Part shown: one piece after another, positions 34,648-47,360 of the stretch
Position numbering within the stretch: position 1 is the first letter of the stretch
Layout: each line of letters begins with the position of its first letter
Source of the DNA: Larix kaempferi
Taxonomy: Eukaryota > Streptophyta > Pinopsida > Pinales > Pinaceae
Reading direction: 5' to 3'
Length of the DNA stretch: 64,000 nucleotides
NCBI GenBank assembly: GCA_027924585.1
Contig: BSBM01000307.1
Span: 13,163,501-13,227,500, forward strand
Notes under the pieces: model-generated
What the model was told of the DNA's origin: nothing
Seen by the model: only the letters and a program-made list of their open reading frames with translations
Database searches by the model: none
Made by a program: the position numbers and the translations under genes

Positions 34648-36097
34648 GTTAGCCTAGTCTTTAATAAATGTGATAGGGATAACTTGAGGAGCGGAGCGGT
34701 AAATAGCTCTTATTTCCCGGTTTTCTTCTATTCGTGTTGATATCCAAAACGTGTGCATAGGAGATTTCTGTAAATAAAAATATTGGGTAATGTTTTGTGA
34801 GATCAATTCAAATTTAAATTATAACCTGCCATGAATCTGGTCGTCCAACAAAAAAAGCGATATCTGAGAACAAGCCTAGAATTTCAAATCTCTTATGCCT
34901 GTCAAATCAAAATTTTATGACGGTTTTGTATTCTTTATGCCTTTCATTTTACGTAAGTGACGAGTGTCAAAATATTTTTACTTCAATTTCATATTTTAAA
35001 AACAACAAACACTATTTTAAACACTATTAACTATAAGGATGAAATTTTATATAATAAAAATAATAAAATTTATTTGAGTAAGATTTACAAGGACATGTGT
35101 AACTACAGCAAGGATGACCCATAGCCCTAGAATTCAGTTTATCAAAAAAATTAATATAACAAAAATACTAATAATAAAATATTTATAATGAATTCTTTTT
35201 AAAACTTTCCCAAATTGTTAATTTTAAATGCTCCAAAACTGATCATTATTCAATAAATGAATATACATAAGAAGGCCCTCTAAAGATTTAAAAGAAAATG
35301 AGAGATTCATTTAACAATGCTATGAATTTTTGAAAAAATTAAAAGAATTTGCAGAAGACACCTCCGCCTTTATAAATTATATGCTTGGACCTGGTAAATT
35401 GTAGAGTGTAAAGTTAAAATAGCACGGCACCGTAGCATTCTTGTGAGTTAACTTGATCACTTTTATTCCAGCAGCTAATTCTATTGACTACGCATACTGT
35501 ATAGATTGTCTTGATCTCTACATCCTAGTTTTAATCTAAACATTATTAACTTACCTAATCTTTCTCTAAACATAAGGGGATACATGCTAGTTTATACTCT
35601 AATTAACTACTCTAACAACTATAACAAAGAGGACCTACCTTATTCCGTATTATATAATCCCTACATTAGACTAACGATTTTAAGTTTCAGTTTTAATGCA
35701 AACATCAACTTTAATGCTAGTATAATAAGTTATTCAATGAGCTTTTTTTTTTAATATAAGAAAATGTATCAACTTTAATGCTAGTATAATAAGTTATTCA
35801 ATGAGCTTGTTTTTTTACTATAAGAAAATGTATGATATTTCCAAGGGAAATGACCAAATTTATTGTTAAAAACATATCTATGCATGATTTAACTACCTAC
35901 CAGAAAGTTAATATTCTTTTATATTTTTGAACATTTTCATTATTAATACGTTAAATTTTTTAACTAACTTACTAGTTAATTATTAAAAAACAAAAAAAAA
36001 TTAATTTAAAAATTAATTGTCATATATATATATATATTTGAACATTTTTATTGTTAATACTTTAAATCTTTTTACCAACTTTTTTGGAGGATCCAGC
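34648..36097. other. AT-rich intergenic with a 64-bp tandem duplication
   Basis: No gene is visible. A 64-bp direct duplication (35,704-35,767 and 35,768-35,831) carries ATCAACTTTAATGCTAG and a following T-run. Confidence 0.6.
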
Positions 36098-36262
36098 CAA
36101 CAACCAGATCGTGTAGTAATAATGAATGCAGAGAGGGAGTCCTCGATCATACTTGAAGCTGATCGATTACAAATACCTATCGTATCTTTGGTGGATTCGA
36201 ATATCGCATTGGGATTATATAGAGTAATAACTTATCCCATTCCAGCGAATTTTTCTATGGAT
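36098..36262 (+). pseudogene. rps2: Fragment resembling plant mitochondrial rps2
   Basis: About 55 codons starting near QQPDRVVIMNAERESS and running through LEADRLQIPIVSLVDSN to ITYPIPAN resemble the C-terminal half of ribosomal protein S2. In particular the form found in plant mitochondria has the LVDSN and ITYPIPAN landmarks. The flanking reading frame does not continue the S2 sequence on either side, so only this piece is present. The likely explanation is mitochondrial DNA inserted in the nucleus, or an exon-like remnant of a transferred gene. The chloroplast rps2 form fits less well. No start codon belongs to it and it should be non-functional. Confidence 0.6.
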
Positions 36263-37154
36263 TTTGGAATTACTATGCAAATGGATACCCAGTGTTTTAA
36301 TCCATCATGGATCTAGAAACGCCAAATTAGATTGCGAACACTTTTAAAAAATGAAATTTAACTCCCCACAAAGTGATTCTGGATCATTATTTTGGGAACG
36401 ACAGAAGTTTGAAGGAGCAGAGTCACAATTCACATTCATAATTCGAGAAATTTCAAAGAGTGAAATCGACACAAGTCATATATGAATTTCTGGAAAATGT
36501 TTTTCTCTTTCTAACACAGAATGTAGAAATCTTGGATTGATTATAAATTAGATCTTGAAGCTAACAGAAAAACGTCTTTGACTCTTTGACAACGGTGTGC
36601 AAGAATTTATAAGATTTGAAACAAATAATGAATGAAGTCATGAATGCATTTATGGAAATCGTTTTTGTTTCAATTTGCCCCAATAAACAGAGATCTTTAG
36701 ATTGGTTACCAATCGGTTTGAGGAATAACGCAGAGGATAAGAAATACAGAGGTCTCGGTCAATTGGCAACACTCAGAGGGGTAGATACAATCATTTTAAC
36801 TAGATCTGGAATGCTCATTCAAATCTCTGAATAGATTCACACAAAAGATTTATCTTACGCAGTGAACTTTTTATTCCATAACTCTGAAAATATCAAATAA
36901 GTATATAGACGAAATTTAAGATCAAGTGGTAATTCGCATTACCTTAATTGAAAACGCCAATCAGTGGTCGAAGATAGGTATTCAAGGAAATTCAAGGGCC
37001 AATTCATGATTGGGTTTCGAATTTAGGAAACACCAAAAGAGGGGAAATCAAACGAATTTTAAATAAATCAAAATAATATAATGAATTCATTTCATCATTG
37101 GATCGGACCCTGTAATCGAAGGTAGAGATTTGATCCCTGTTTGATCAAATCGAT
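36263..37154. other. Flank of the rps2-like fragment, two unrecognised open frames
   Basis: Open frames at 36,351-36,485 (44 codons, ATG start) and 36,625-36,834 look somewhat protein-like (the second contains RSLDWLPIGLRNN and DTIILTRSGM), but I cannot assign either. Composition is less AT-rich than at 35-36 kb. They could be further pieces of inserted organellar DNA. The last 80 bp (37,080-37,154) recurs, diverged, at about 38,220-38,305. Confidence 0.3.
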
Positions 37155-38108
37155 CATTAGAGAAATTTTGAGGTCAAAAAAGGGCCTCAAAACAAAGAAA
37201 ATGTACTATAAAATACAACCAATCACATTCTAGTAGATGACATCATCCCCCTTGGTGAGGTGGCATTGCATGAGTTAAGAATGCTTATTTGTCAAATTTT
37301 CTATGGTGGATGTAAACACATAGTTAACCAAGGTAGTGGTGTAAGTACCTTTAAGTCATAAAGTAAAGTACTCATAATGATAGTCTTTTCATAAAATAAT
37401 ATTATTGTCATTTTCAAGTAAAGTACTCATAATGAATGTCTTTTTACACTTTCACATAAAATAATATTATTGTCATTTTCTAGTGAAGTACTCTTAATTC
37501 ATAAAAAAAGTCCTTTCACATTTTTTTATAAAATAATATATTATCATTTTTATGTTTTTAATTTTAAATTATATATTCACTCCATTCTATTTAATAACAT
37601 AATGTCAAACTAATAAAGAATAATAATAGATTTAATAAATAATAATAATAATAATAATAATAATGCAATGTGGATTATAATAATATTATTGACATTTTAC
37701 ATGTAAATAAATTCTCAATTAAATTACATTATTAAATTCATAAGAAAAGTACTAAATATAAAAAGTCAACATAAAATTAAAAAAAAAGCTCTTAAAAATG
37801 TTTTTTATTATTTAATTTCATTTGCAAGTTCAAGACAAATAAATGTTGAAGGACAATACATTTTTGGGAATTTACAATGAATCTTAGTCACATCAATGTA
37901 GACTTATTTTATTAATTTTATTTCTAGTGAATTTTGAAAAGTAACTCAACCATGGTTATTTATATTGTGCATAGAAAATAGTGTGGGAGGTGACTTGTCA
38001 TATATACCTACCCCATAAAACCCCCAATTCATAATATTTTAATATATCTCATATTTTTGTAGTACATCTCTTAGGAGGCCCTTTTTTGACCTCAAAATCT
38101 CTCTAATG
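37155..38108. mobile_element. 954-bp element with 34-bp terminal inverted repeats
   Basis: The left end 37,155-37,188 begins CATTAGAGAAATTTTGAGG. It is an inverted match, with one mismatch, to the right end 38,075-38,108 (minus strand CATTAGAGAGATTTTGAGG...). The interior is AT-rich and non-coding, and contains three imperfect repeats of a block with AAGTACTCATAATGA and AAAATAATATTATTGTCATT (37,366-37,560). It has the form of a non-autonomous DNA transposon. A diverged copy of the flanking sequence without insert lies at about 38,240-38,330; compared with it, no target-site duplication is evident. Confidence 0.7.
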
Positions 38109-41100
38109 TCCAAATTGGGTCAGTATTATAAATACCGATTGGTAGTGATAGATTTCAAATCGATCCCGATTGATAATGGAAACATTGTAACTGTGTATGA
38201 AATCCAACACCGGAAATAATGAAATTAATTCGTTTTATCATTGGATCGAACCCTGTAATCGATGATACAGAGTCGATCTCTGTTTGATCAATTCGATTTC
38301 AAATTGGGCCAGTAATATAAACACTGATTGATGAAACTCGAATGATTCTATACAACTCTCTTGCCTATCCTTGAAATTGATATGCCACGTTTCACTATTT
38401 AAATCCCGCCCGATCAAAACTAGTTTTATTATACCAAACATGGGGAATAAAATTAAATGAGATTTATGGCGATAAAACATTTTTTTTTAACTTACCAGTT
38501 AATTATCATAAAAAAAAATTACCTAAACCTACTGTAAAAAAAAATTCTACTTAATTTAATCTTTAAAAAGAAAACAAGAGAATCATATCTAATCCATGGG
38601 ATCATCTCACAAATAATTTCATCCAGAATTCAACAAAATTGGAAAAAACCCTTTGGAAGGAGGATTACAAAATTTGAAGGTCAACGGTTGGGGTCAATGT
38701 GGAGGAACAGTAAAATCTTCTTTACTTTCCTTGCCATATTAGCAAAGTTGAATCTCAAAAAAGAATTGTGTTTAGGTTATGCTTCAATTTCGTCGTCCAC
38801 CAAGTCTATGAATTAGAAGTAAAAATTATGGAATTCTCGGCCGCCGAAGAGTCCTATCCAACTCTGTTGCACATTGTAAACATGTTGTATTAAAGCATGA
38901 AACATAAGATTGAACATAGCCGCACTCTGGATGTAACCGCTAAGGATTTGCATATATTATTAAGATTACATACTTGCGTGGGAAGTGGAGAAATAGTAAG
39001 TATTGTATACATTATTAAAAATTAGTTGCAGTTTGGATGTGATATAATAGCTAGTAATGGCCAACGATTTGCAGGTGTGCATTACACACCAATCTTCAAT
39101 CATCAATAGCAACTGATATGTCAGCCAGCGGAAGGGAAGAAAAAATACGTATTGGATATACCTTCAGACAAGTATTAAAAACTATGACGAGAGATGTAAT
39201 CTCGTGAATGTCAAATCTATGGTCTGAAATTTTTTATGCCCACAGTAGAAGCTGTTCCATATTATCTATCTAAAATTATTATTCTTGACAACTAGCATCT
39301 TCCTGGAAGATTACTCTGCAACCAAAAAGAGACACTTGGTAATCAGAGACGTGTCCATTTTATGACCAACTGTCAAATACATAGAAAGGAAATAACGTTC
39401 TATAGGCCGTCAAATCATACCTTTTTATAAGATGTTGACCCTAATTGTCGATCTCCCTAGTGAGTCAGGCATCCAGGTGGATATGTAATCCTTGTCAATA
39501 TTATCTTGAATTTTAATATAATTATGTTACTGTCCATTATTTAACTAAAACATAAAAAGAAAGAAAACTAATATAGATGGAGTAATCTTCCACTAGGTAT
39601 GATGGTCATCCTACTGCTTAGTAGCTACATCAACATCTCCCTCCGCTTTTACTTAACTTTTAGGTGGCATCATAGGTAGCAGAGACAATTATAGCTAGTA
39701 CCACGAATGACCACGGTTCACCCCGCTAAATAAAATCAACGGTCCACATCTTATACCAGCAGTAGTGTTTATCGATGGGGTCCTAAGGTTTAAGTTGCCA
39801 TAAATGGTGGAGATTTCCCCCTATAAATTAATATACAACCGAGGATCTTTCGTGGGAGGTAAGCAATGGCCAGGGCCCACAAAATGCTAAAGACCATACA
39901 TGATGAAGTTTTATCCCACAATATATGGTCTCTATTGGGGCAGTCTCTGAGAATATGTCTAAGCTCACATTATAAATGTAATTAATCAACAATCAACTCG
40001 TCAACTTCAGAAAAAGGTGCATCTGTCACTAAGTATGGTCCGTTGTTTCAAAATATCCAACCAAGAAGGCATAGGCACCTTAAATGAGTGCCTCAACACT
40101 GGGATTGAACCTACCTGGCATTGCTACTTGGATCGATTAGTCCTTAAGATAGTAAATCTGGTAGGCAGGAAATGGGGTTACCACGCTGGAAACTCAATTG
40201 TGAATCTGATAAAGAACCCAACTTTACATCCAAAGTTACGCTTTACTTTAAGAATAATGGAATTTTAAAACGTTTTACACTAGTGATGCAAACAGTGTAC
40301 ACTATGGTACATTAAAGGCTGAGCTTATTTGATCAGCACGAACTAAATATCCAGCGAAATAACAAATTTGCATAGAAACTTATACCATAAGTGCCAGTTA
40401 TTTTTGTTGAAGTAGGAAAAGAGTTCGCTACAGTGTTTCGTGACATACCCTTTAAAGCAGTAGTAAAATGGTCGAGCTTGAACGAAAAAACCTGGACGGG
40501 TAGATAGGCTAACCTCTGCAAATCCTGCATATCAAAACATGCGTTATTCAAGTCAACCCTTAATCGGACTAGCATAACAGACTGAAGATAAAATGGGTAT
40601 AAGAAGCATACTGGAAGGAGAAATCCCAAATTGGTTCACGTCGAGTCAACCCAGGAGATGAGTAACCATTTGCATGCAATAGAGTCTCGCAGAGAAAGAA
40701 CCCTCCAGGCTCATTGAACAAACCCTAGAAAATTCGAAGGAGTGAGTTTGAAAGAGTGAGTTGCATTCCAATCTTTCACCATAGTCGAGATTAAATTAAT
40801 GTGAGTACGAATTCTAGGAGCTGGATATCTACCATGCCACGTGTAGGCTAGTAGGTCGAGGTTTACATCAATTCTACTATCCATTTATTGTAGTAGTGTA
40901 CATATATTAAAAGCTGAGATCCTCCAAGAAATCCAATGAGATCCTCCAAGAAATCCAATGAGTGGAAAAATTTATTTCAGACCACTTTTTTATACTTGCC
41001 GAAGGCACCATATATCGAAATCGTTTGATATCCAAAATTTATTTGACATTAAAAACTATAATCAAATTACAAAAATGAAATTTGTATCTGTATGTTTAAC

Positions 41101-42124
41101 ATTAGAATAAAAAATAAAAAATCTTTTCACATTTATGAGCTCCTCCGGCTAGCTATATCGTCCAGCTTTGCCTCGGTTCTTCCACGCTTGTTCTGATTTG
41201 CAATTAAAACTGCACAATCATAATCTATCCAGCTCGTTAGAGTTGCAATTATGTTTTACAAACCGGCTTAAAGATCCAAAAGGTTAATACATGGCTGAGA
41301 TTTAAATGTATACTGTGACGAGATCTACAGGTGGAGTAAATACCTCATATGTACTTTGAGTACATTAAATTCCACCAATAGAAGTCTAAAACCTCCTTCG
41401 GTAAAAGTGTATAGTGTTTCAATATCCAGATTAGTTCATGATAAAAAATATTAAATTTAATTAAGTGTTTTATGTGGATCACCCACTAATACTATATTCG
41501 TACAACACTTTGTTGCCAAAATGATCAGACGATAGCTGGAGCACGAAAAACTATTGTTGCAGCAGCTTAGTTTTTGGCGCACTCACATCCATATGATGAG
41601 AAAATGTAAAGGATTAGATTCTGTAATAAGTAAAAAACAATGAATAATGAGTTTGGTTTTAATAACTAAGACTAATTTATTATCATAATAATGATAAAAT
41701 AATAATCTATAGTTTTTGTTATTGTTTACTTGCTTTATTATTATATTAATTTATAATTTATTATATTAATAAAAAGTTAATAAAGAGAAATTTACTTTAT
41801 TTATTAGAACTATAATAAAGGAAACTTAAGCAGCAAATTGAAGTTTAGTTTGATATTTGTGACATTGTGAAAACACAATTTTTTCTTAAACAAGAAAAGA
41901 CATCTATTTAATTATTTAATATATTTAAATTTAAATATTTAAAATTTAATAATAAAAAGAAAATAAGAAAATTGTGATTAGATAACATTGAAACAAATAC
42001 TTCTTATATATTAAATAATTATAAACATAACAAATGTGATTTAATAATATTGAAATAAATAATGTTTATATATTAAATAAATTTTTATTTAGTTTAATAT
42101 TTTAAAAAAATAAATACATTTAAA
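38109..42124. other. Intergenic, no gene seen
   Basis: Moderately AT-rich with no recognisable coding region. The open frame at 40,017-40,268 has no identifiable motif. A 22-bp perfect tandem duplication (GAGATCCTCCAAGAAATCCA at 40,916 and 40,938) is present. Positions 41,640-42,120 are extremely AT-rich. Confidence 0.5.
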
Positions 42125-42303
42125 TTCAAACCCTATATAAATAAATGAATAAATTGTTAATAATCCAAATATTATTTATTTGAAGTTTTCAAAATTTAAT
42201 ATTTTTATTTATATTAAAAAAAAACAAAAAAAAAAACAATTATTGTATATTTTATTTAGAAAATATTCATGTATAAATGTATAACTATCTATAATAAATA
42301 AAA
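42125..42303. repeat. Second copy of the dispersed AT-rich repeat (LINE-free)
   Basis: This is the counterpart of 33,188-33,411. Here TATAACTATCTATAATAAAT runs on into AAAAAATAAAG without a LINE, so it serves as the unoccupied reference for the 33.4-kb LINE insertion site. Confidence 0.75.
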
Positions 42304-45300
42304 AAATAAAGAAAACTCCTCAAAGAATTGTTATCATCAAGACAATATTGAATTACAACCTTAGGGATTGGCACATTGAAGCCAATGAGGATTGGAATGA
42401 CATGTTGTCAAAACTCCTCGGTATACAATCTTTTGAGGGAGGTAAGCTAAATACACGCCAAATATGTGAATAGACTTTAGAACCATACATAATGATTAAA
42501 TATACACAAGTAGGCGAAGAGATGGTGAGGTAACAACTAATGTGCTTGCTAATTTCATGATAGACATGGAAATGTGATTTTGATTTCGATAGTGTAAGGC
42601 ATACCCTTAATGCCATCAATAGCTTATTGCTCAATTTCAGTTTTTGGATAAGAATACATTGTTGTGACTCTAGATGACTTGATGGGAAAATATTTGAAAT
42701 TTTTTAGCATGATTAATGTGTCACCTATACTTGCCCCTATAAAATGTCAATATTTTTGTTGCAAGATGAAAAATGATGATCAAAAGACAATCAATATCTT
42801 GACGAGATCACATATCACACATATGATAACGTGATGATAACATGAATGTATTTAATGATAACCTTTTGTAGGGTCATCATGGACTAATATAATCCATGTA
42901 TTAAATGGATGCTTTGAAGATATTTCTTGAATTATAGATGATATTTTGGTAATAGTTGCTTATATATTCATGCATGATAGTGATTTTTCCAATGAATCAT
43001 GTTAATATAGTTCACAATTTAGAGAGAACAAGAAACCTATGTTTATGATATTGTATCATTATGCATATGCTATATGTTGAGATGATTATCATATGTACCT
43101 ATAAACATACAAGTAATGGCGATGAGTAAATTGTAAAGTCAACAAACTAGCTTGGATTTTTTTCACAAATTGTAAAGTCCCCTAATTTTCCCGCTACCTC
43201 CCCTCCATCGCTTCTGCACAAAATGTAATAAAATATACCCTAAATATTTGTATTTCCATATAACATAATTAAGCCCCCTTGGCCCCTTAATACAAGGAAA
43301 TATATTTTATCATTTTTGTATCATAGTTTATTCCCCAATATGAATGGACGTGATAGGATATTGCCTACCAACTGACCCCCCCGTGGGGGTTGGAGATCTC
43401 TCTCTCTCATTTTCAAGTTTTAGTTTTTGGTTTGGGAGCCATGGTTAGGGTGAGAGAGATCCATCAAGACTATGGAGACTCTTGATAAATTTTTTTGTAG
43501 CTCCCATTGTGTAAATGAGAGGGAGTATTTGTTGTAGGTACCTTACCAAGATGATTCAAAATGCTCTCTAGTCTATAGATCCAAGATCTGTCTCATTGTG
43601 GGTAGGAGGATAGACTGGGATGTTTCCATAGTATACTGTGTTTATCTAATACCTAGAGTTATTATAGATTATTCATGCTTCTTATCCCCTTCTTTTGGTC
43701 CTACTAGTCCAACTTTTATTGCACAGAAAGCCATGAAATGGGTATGGTGAGTTAAGCCATCTTCCCATAAGTAGTACAAAAACGAACAAAAAAGTAGAAG
43801 GGTGGGGTAATAAATGTGAATATATCATCTCATAGGAGGATTTTGGGAAGAGATTCCAGTTCCTTACTGTGGAACTCATGACGTCATCTTGGGGGTGGAC
43901 TGTCAAAGTAAGATATGGCTTGATAGTTCCAATGGCTAGGTGGAACGTTGCTCTGTAAATTTACGTTGCTCTTCTGATCAAGATTTAAGTAAATATTTAT
44001 GTAATAAATTCTAAGTCATGATGGATTTGATCCCTAGAGGCTGTTATTTCTAATTTGCGAAGGAAATATTCAGATATGATATATTATTCTCTTTAATAAA
44101 TCTTGCAGACTGAAACTAGTTAAATATTAATGGAATGGATCATTGTTTTCATTCTGTCTAATGGATCTAAGAATTTTTTTTTATAAATTTTTATTTATAT
44201 GAGTATTTGATGTACAGTATGAAAATGATTTTTATTCATAGCTTGAATGACAAACTAAATCTGAGGATCTATGTTTTAAGTCCAATTGTATAACTCATGT
44301 TTTCATAGTAGGTTGGGGTAGTTAGAGACCAACCACTTCCAATTCTGCACCAGAAGCCATTGGGTTCCACATAAGTCTTGGGGCTATTGCCTTGAAGCCT
44401 TTGGTTTATCCAAAGGAGTCTACCCATGCGTGATGCACCCAGAAAATGTGCAACTGTCGAATTTGGGTATCTATATAAGGATGTTGTAGGGTGTCCTTAG
44501 TCTGAAGTATACCCTAACATCCCTCCTTGAATAATTTGAATAGATCTAGAGGTGATAGGATCCATTTGGAATCAAGCAGTCTCCTTGTGCCTTGTTTGGA
44601 AGAAAACAACTAGTTTGAGAAATTTTGATTTGTTGAGTTAGGGGTTGAGTCAATATATCCATTTTACATATTGGAAACGTTCCATTTTGGATATGTATTA
44701 CATATGTAAATAGGATATTATCCCTCGAGTTCAATCCATGGAGTTGACAGTCAACTGATTTGATTTACAATATTCTGTGAAAGTAGATTTTAGTTTACTA
44801 GTTAAATTATGATTTTTAGGAAGAATAAGAGATAGTTGTAAATCTGATTCTTATCATAACTTTATATCTATAGGGTCTGATTTGATAAAGAAAATGACTC
44901 TTAGAAATCTGAAATAATGATCTGATTGGAAGAAGGAAACATAGTTGAAAAGTCTCTTTTTTGCAATATGTGCTAGCTATAGCGAATGAATGTTTTATTA
45001 TGTTAATGAGACATGTATATCGTGATATGAAGTCTTAGATATCAACCCTATATTTGTTTCTTATGTTGTATTAACAGTCCAAGACTTGTACTCCAAGAAT
45101 TGCTTAGCTTTACTGATAATTGGATTAAAGGTGATAGTTATGTCGACACTTAGAAATTTCACTGTAAATTTATCTCCACAACCTTATTTTCTTCTAATAG
45201 AATAAATATGATGTACTTAGGATTTTAATAAATAATTACTTGATGATTAGCCATTTTATATCACTAAATAATTACTTGATGATTAGCCATTTTATATCAC

Positions 45301-45855
45301 TTTTGACACTTTACATAGTCTAGGTATCAAAACTAGTCATAGTGAGAAAGGTTTCCCATTTGATAGATTTAAAATTTTTATTACTACCCTAGATGAAAAT
45401 TTCAATTACTTTTTATTTTTGATAAGTTATGAGCGTGAATGTAATACATTTTAAAGAAATGAGTGAATACTTATATAAATTCAATTTTTTTTAGTCAATT
45501 TAAATTTTTAATTAAATAAAACTTAATTGCAATTTTTTTTTTTTTTTGAAATTTAGTTGATTTAAATTATCTTAAATAATTAAATACGTTAAAAGTACAA
45601 TTTTATGATTATAATTATAAATTCCATTCATGAAATATAACGATAACCTTAACTAAAAAATTTACAAATTTACTCTAAGTAAACTTCAATCTATTTTTTA
45701 ATTGGACACACAAAGTAGCAAGGTAAATAAAAAGTTGAAAAATAATTAAAAAAGCCTGCTGATAAGTTGAACGCAATTTTTCAACCGTTATTTAATGGAA
45801 CGCAACTTTTCAACCGTTGCTCGCTGTGCGCCTTGTGAACTATGGTCTCCAAGAT
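42304..45855. other. Intergenic; one candidate minus-strand LTR start
   Basis: No gene is visible. At 44,519-44,528 the minus strand reads AAGGAGGGA followed by TGTTAGGGTATAC, the form of a polypurine tract plus LTR start, with TATATAGATACCC about 70 bp into the putative LTR. No coding remnant accompanies it. A perfect 36-bp tandem duplication lies at 45,230-45,265 and 45,266-45,301. Near 45,770-45,822 a 20-odd-bp unit with GAACGCAA and TTTCAACCGTT occurs twice. Confidence 0.45.
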
Positions 45856-45864
45856 TATATAAAT
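45856..45864 (+). promoter_or_regulatory. TATA box upstream of the SAMDC sequence
   Basis: TATATAAAT lies about 180 bp before the start codon. Two CAACCGTT elements (MYB-core-like) lie 35-75 bp further upstream inside a short duplication. Placement fits a core promoter, though activity cannot be judged. Confidence 0.45.
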
Positions 45865-45932
45865 GAACGAGAGGATAGAGAGTGCACCGCTGGAATGTCT
45901 TGAATTAGCAACGGATCACTGATCCCAACTTT

Positions 45933-46028
45933 GTCGATAACTATTCAGAATTAACAAATCTGACTCAACTTGTGGATAACTATTCAGAATTAACAAATCT
46001 GACTCAACTTTGTGGATAACTATTCAGG
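45933..46028 (+). repeat. Leader triplication, 39-40-bp unit
   Basis: Two full copies and one partial copy of a unit starting GT(C/G)GATAACTATTCAG and ending CTGACTCAACTT lie directly before the SAMDC start codon. The copies are at 45,933-45,971, 45,972-46,011 and 46,012-46,028. Confidence 0.85.
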
Positions 46029-46041
46029 ATTTAAGACAACA

Positions 46042-47248
46042 ATGACAGGGACACCTCAATTGCCTTCTTCCGACAGCCCAGTGAAGGGATCACCAGCTAC
46101 TCCGCCTCCCGACGTAGCACAAAGACCAGATGCAAAGAGTCCCCCTCCAGGCCGTTTTGAAGGCTACGAAAAGAGACTCGAAATCGAGTTTTTCCCAAAC
46201 GAAATTGCAGGCGATTTAGGGTTAAGGTCTCTCAATCGCTCACAGCTCGATGAAATAGCGGAAGGAGCCAAATGCCGGGTAATTTCTCAGATATCAAACC
46301 AACACATGGACCTCTATCTCCTTTCCGAGTCGAGCCTCATTATTTATCCATACAAATTCATCATCAAAACCTGCGGGAAAACACAGCTGTTGAGTGCAAT
46401 TCCCGTTCTCTTCTCATACGCAGATTCCCTATTTTCAATGAAACCCAAGAACCTGAGATATACCCGCGGTTGTTTCTTGTTTCCTCAAGACCAACACTAT
46501 CCTCACCGAAGCTTCCATGAAGAAATCAGTTATTTAAACATATTCGTAGACCGTTATTTGCCTTCATCGATTCCACAGGCCTATATAATGCACGGATGCT
46601 CGGATAGTAATAGCGATTGCTGGCATATTTATAATGCATCTTCCTCTGATCATGATAATTGCCATGCTTATTCTAATTCTAATCCTTCATATGACATCCA
46701 AATCCGTTTTCCACAAGAAAAACTGCGAGTCTGCATCCGAGATGACATCCAAATCTGGACTGAGCGACGTTATCCCAGGGTTTGAAATCGATGCCTACAA
46801 TTTTGAGCCATGTGGGTATTCTATGAATGCGATGAAAGGCCGCTCTTTTTGCACAAGTCATGTGACTCCTCAACTTGAATTCAGCTATGCGAGCTTTGAA
46901 ATTGTGGGTGATGATCCAAGGGAAGTAGATGATATTGAATCTTTAGTTTCCAGCGTGCTCGATTGTTTTTGCCCATCAGTGGTTTCGGTGGCAGTTTATG
47001 TTGATAGAAACATGGAATCCAGTTCATTAACCCACATTTTTCCAGAGGGATATAAATGTGAAAGTATCAGTAGTGAGGATATGCTGGGGGACACCTTGGC
47101 TATTTACCAAACCTACACAAAACTAGAATCCTCATTGTTCTCTCGCCCTGTCCCCATTTCCCTCCACGGCCCTTGTGATATCCTCCAAAAGTTGTTATTG
47201 TCGGTTGTTATTGTTGCCTTTGTTTTGTCTTCACTCTACATTTCATAG
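46042..47248 (+). pseudogene. SAMDC: S-adenosylmethionine decarboxylase proenzyme, frameshifted
   Basis: The enzyme decarboxylates S-adenosylmethionine to supply aminopropyl groups for spermidine and spermine synthesis. The ATG at 46,042 has a better context than the upstream non-ATG frame and gives a Pro/Ser-rich N-terminal extension. FEGYEKRLEIEFF then starts the conserved fold. The self-cleavage site LSESS, where the Ser becomes the pyruvoyl group, is intact (plant consensus LSESSL), as are KTCGKT (the catalytic Cys) and RYTRGCFLFP with PHRSFHEEISYL. Near 46,680-46,705 the reading moves to the +1 frame, where SVFHKK, SEMTSKSGL, FEPCGYSMN and the histidine-bearing HVTP motif follow to a stop at 47,246. 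Several residues are missing at the shift. The C-terminus is unusual, ending in a hydrophobic stretch (LLLSVVIVAFVLSSLYIS). Plant SAMDC coding regions normally lack introns, so a spliced explanation is unlikely. It is a diverged paralogue that is probably dead; a sequencing error cannot be excluded. Confidence 0.85.
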
Positions 47249-47360
47249 ATAGGCCTATGCTCCTGTTCTGACTGATTCTTAATATGCCTTTTTGCCTACC
47301 TTCTTAGCTTGTTTTCTATGTAAGAATAACCTCAGCAAAGGAGAACCCAATATCCATAGG

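Noticed and set aside
36098-36262. Functional organellar ribosomal protein gene
   Set aside because: Only a central/C-terminal piece matches; no start, and the frame diverges on both sides.
46012-46041. Upstream extension of the SAMDC frame to 46,012
   Set aside because: It begins at GTG inside the third leader repeat. The ATG at 46,042 is the first real start.
46680-46760. Programmed frameshifting or an intron as explanation for the SAMDC frame change
   Set aside because: No slippery heptamer or usable GT-AG pair is visible, plant SAMDC coding regions are normally intronless, and residues are missing at the join. A lesion is simpler.
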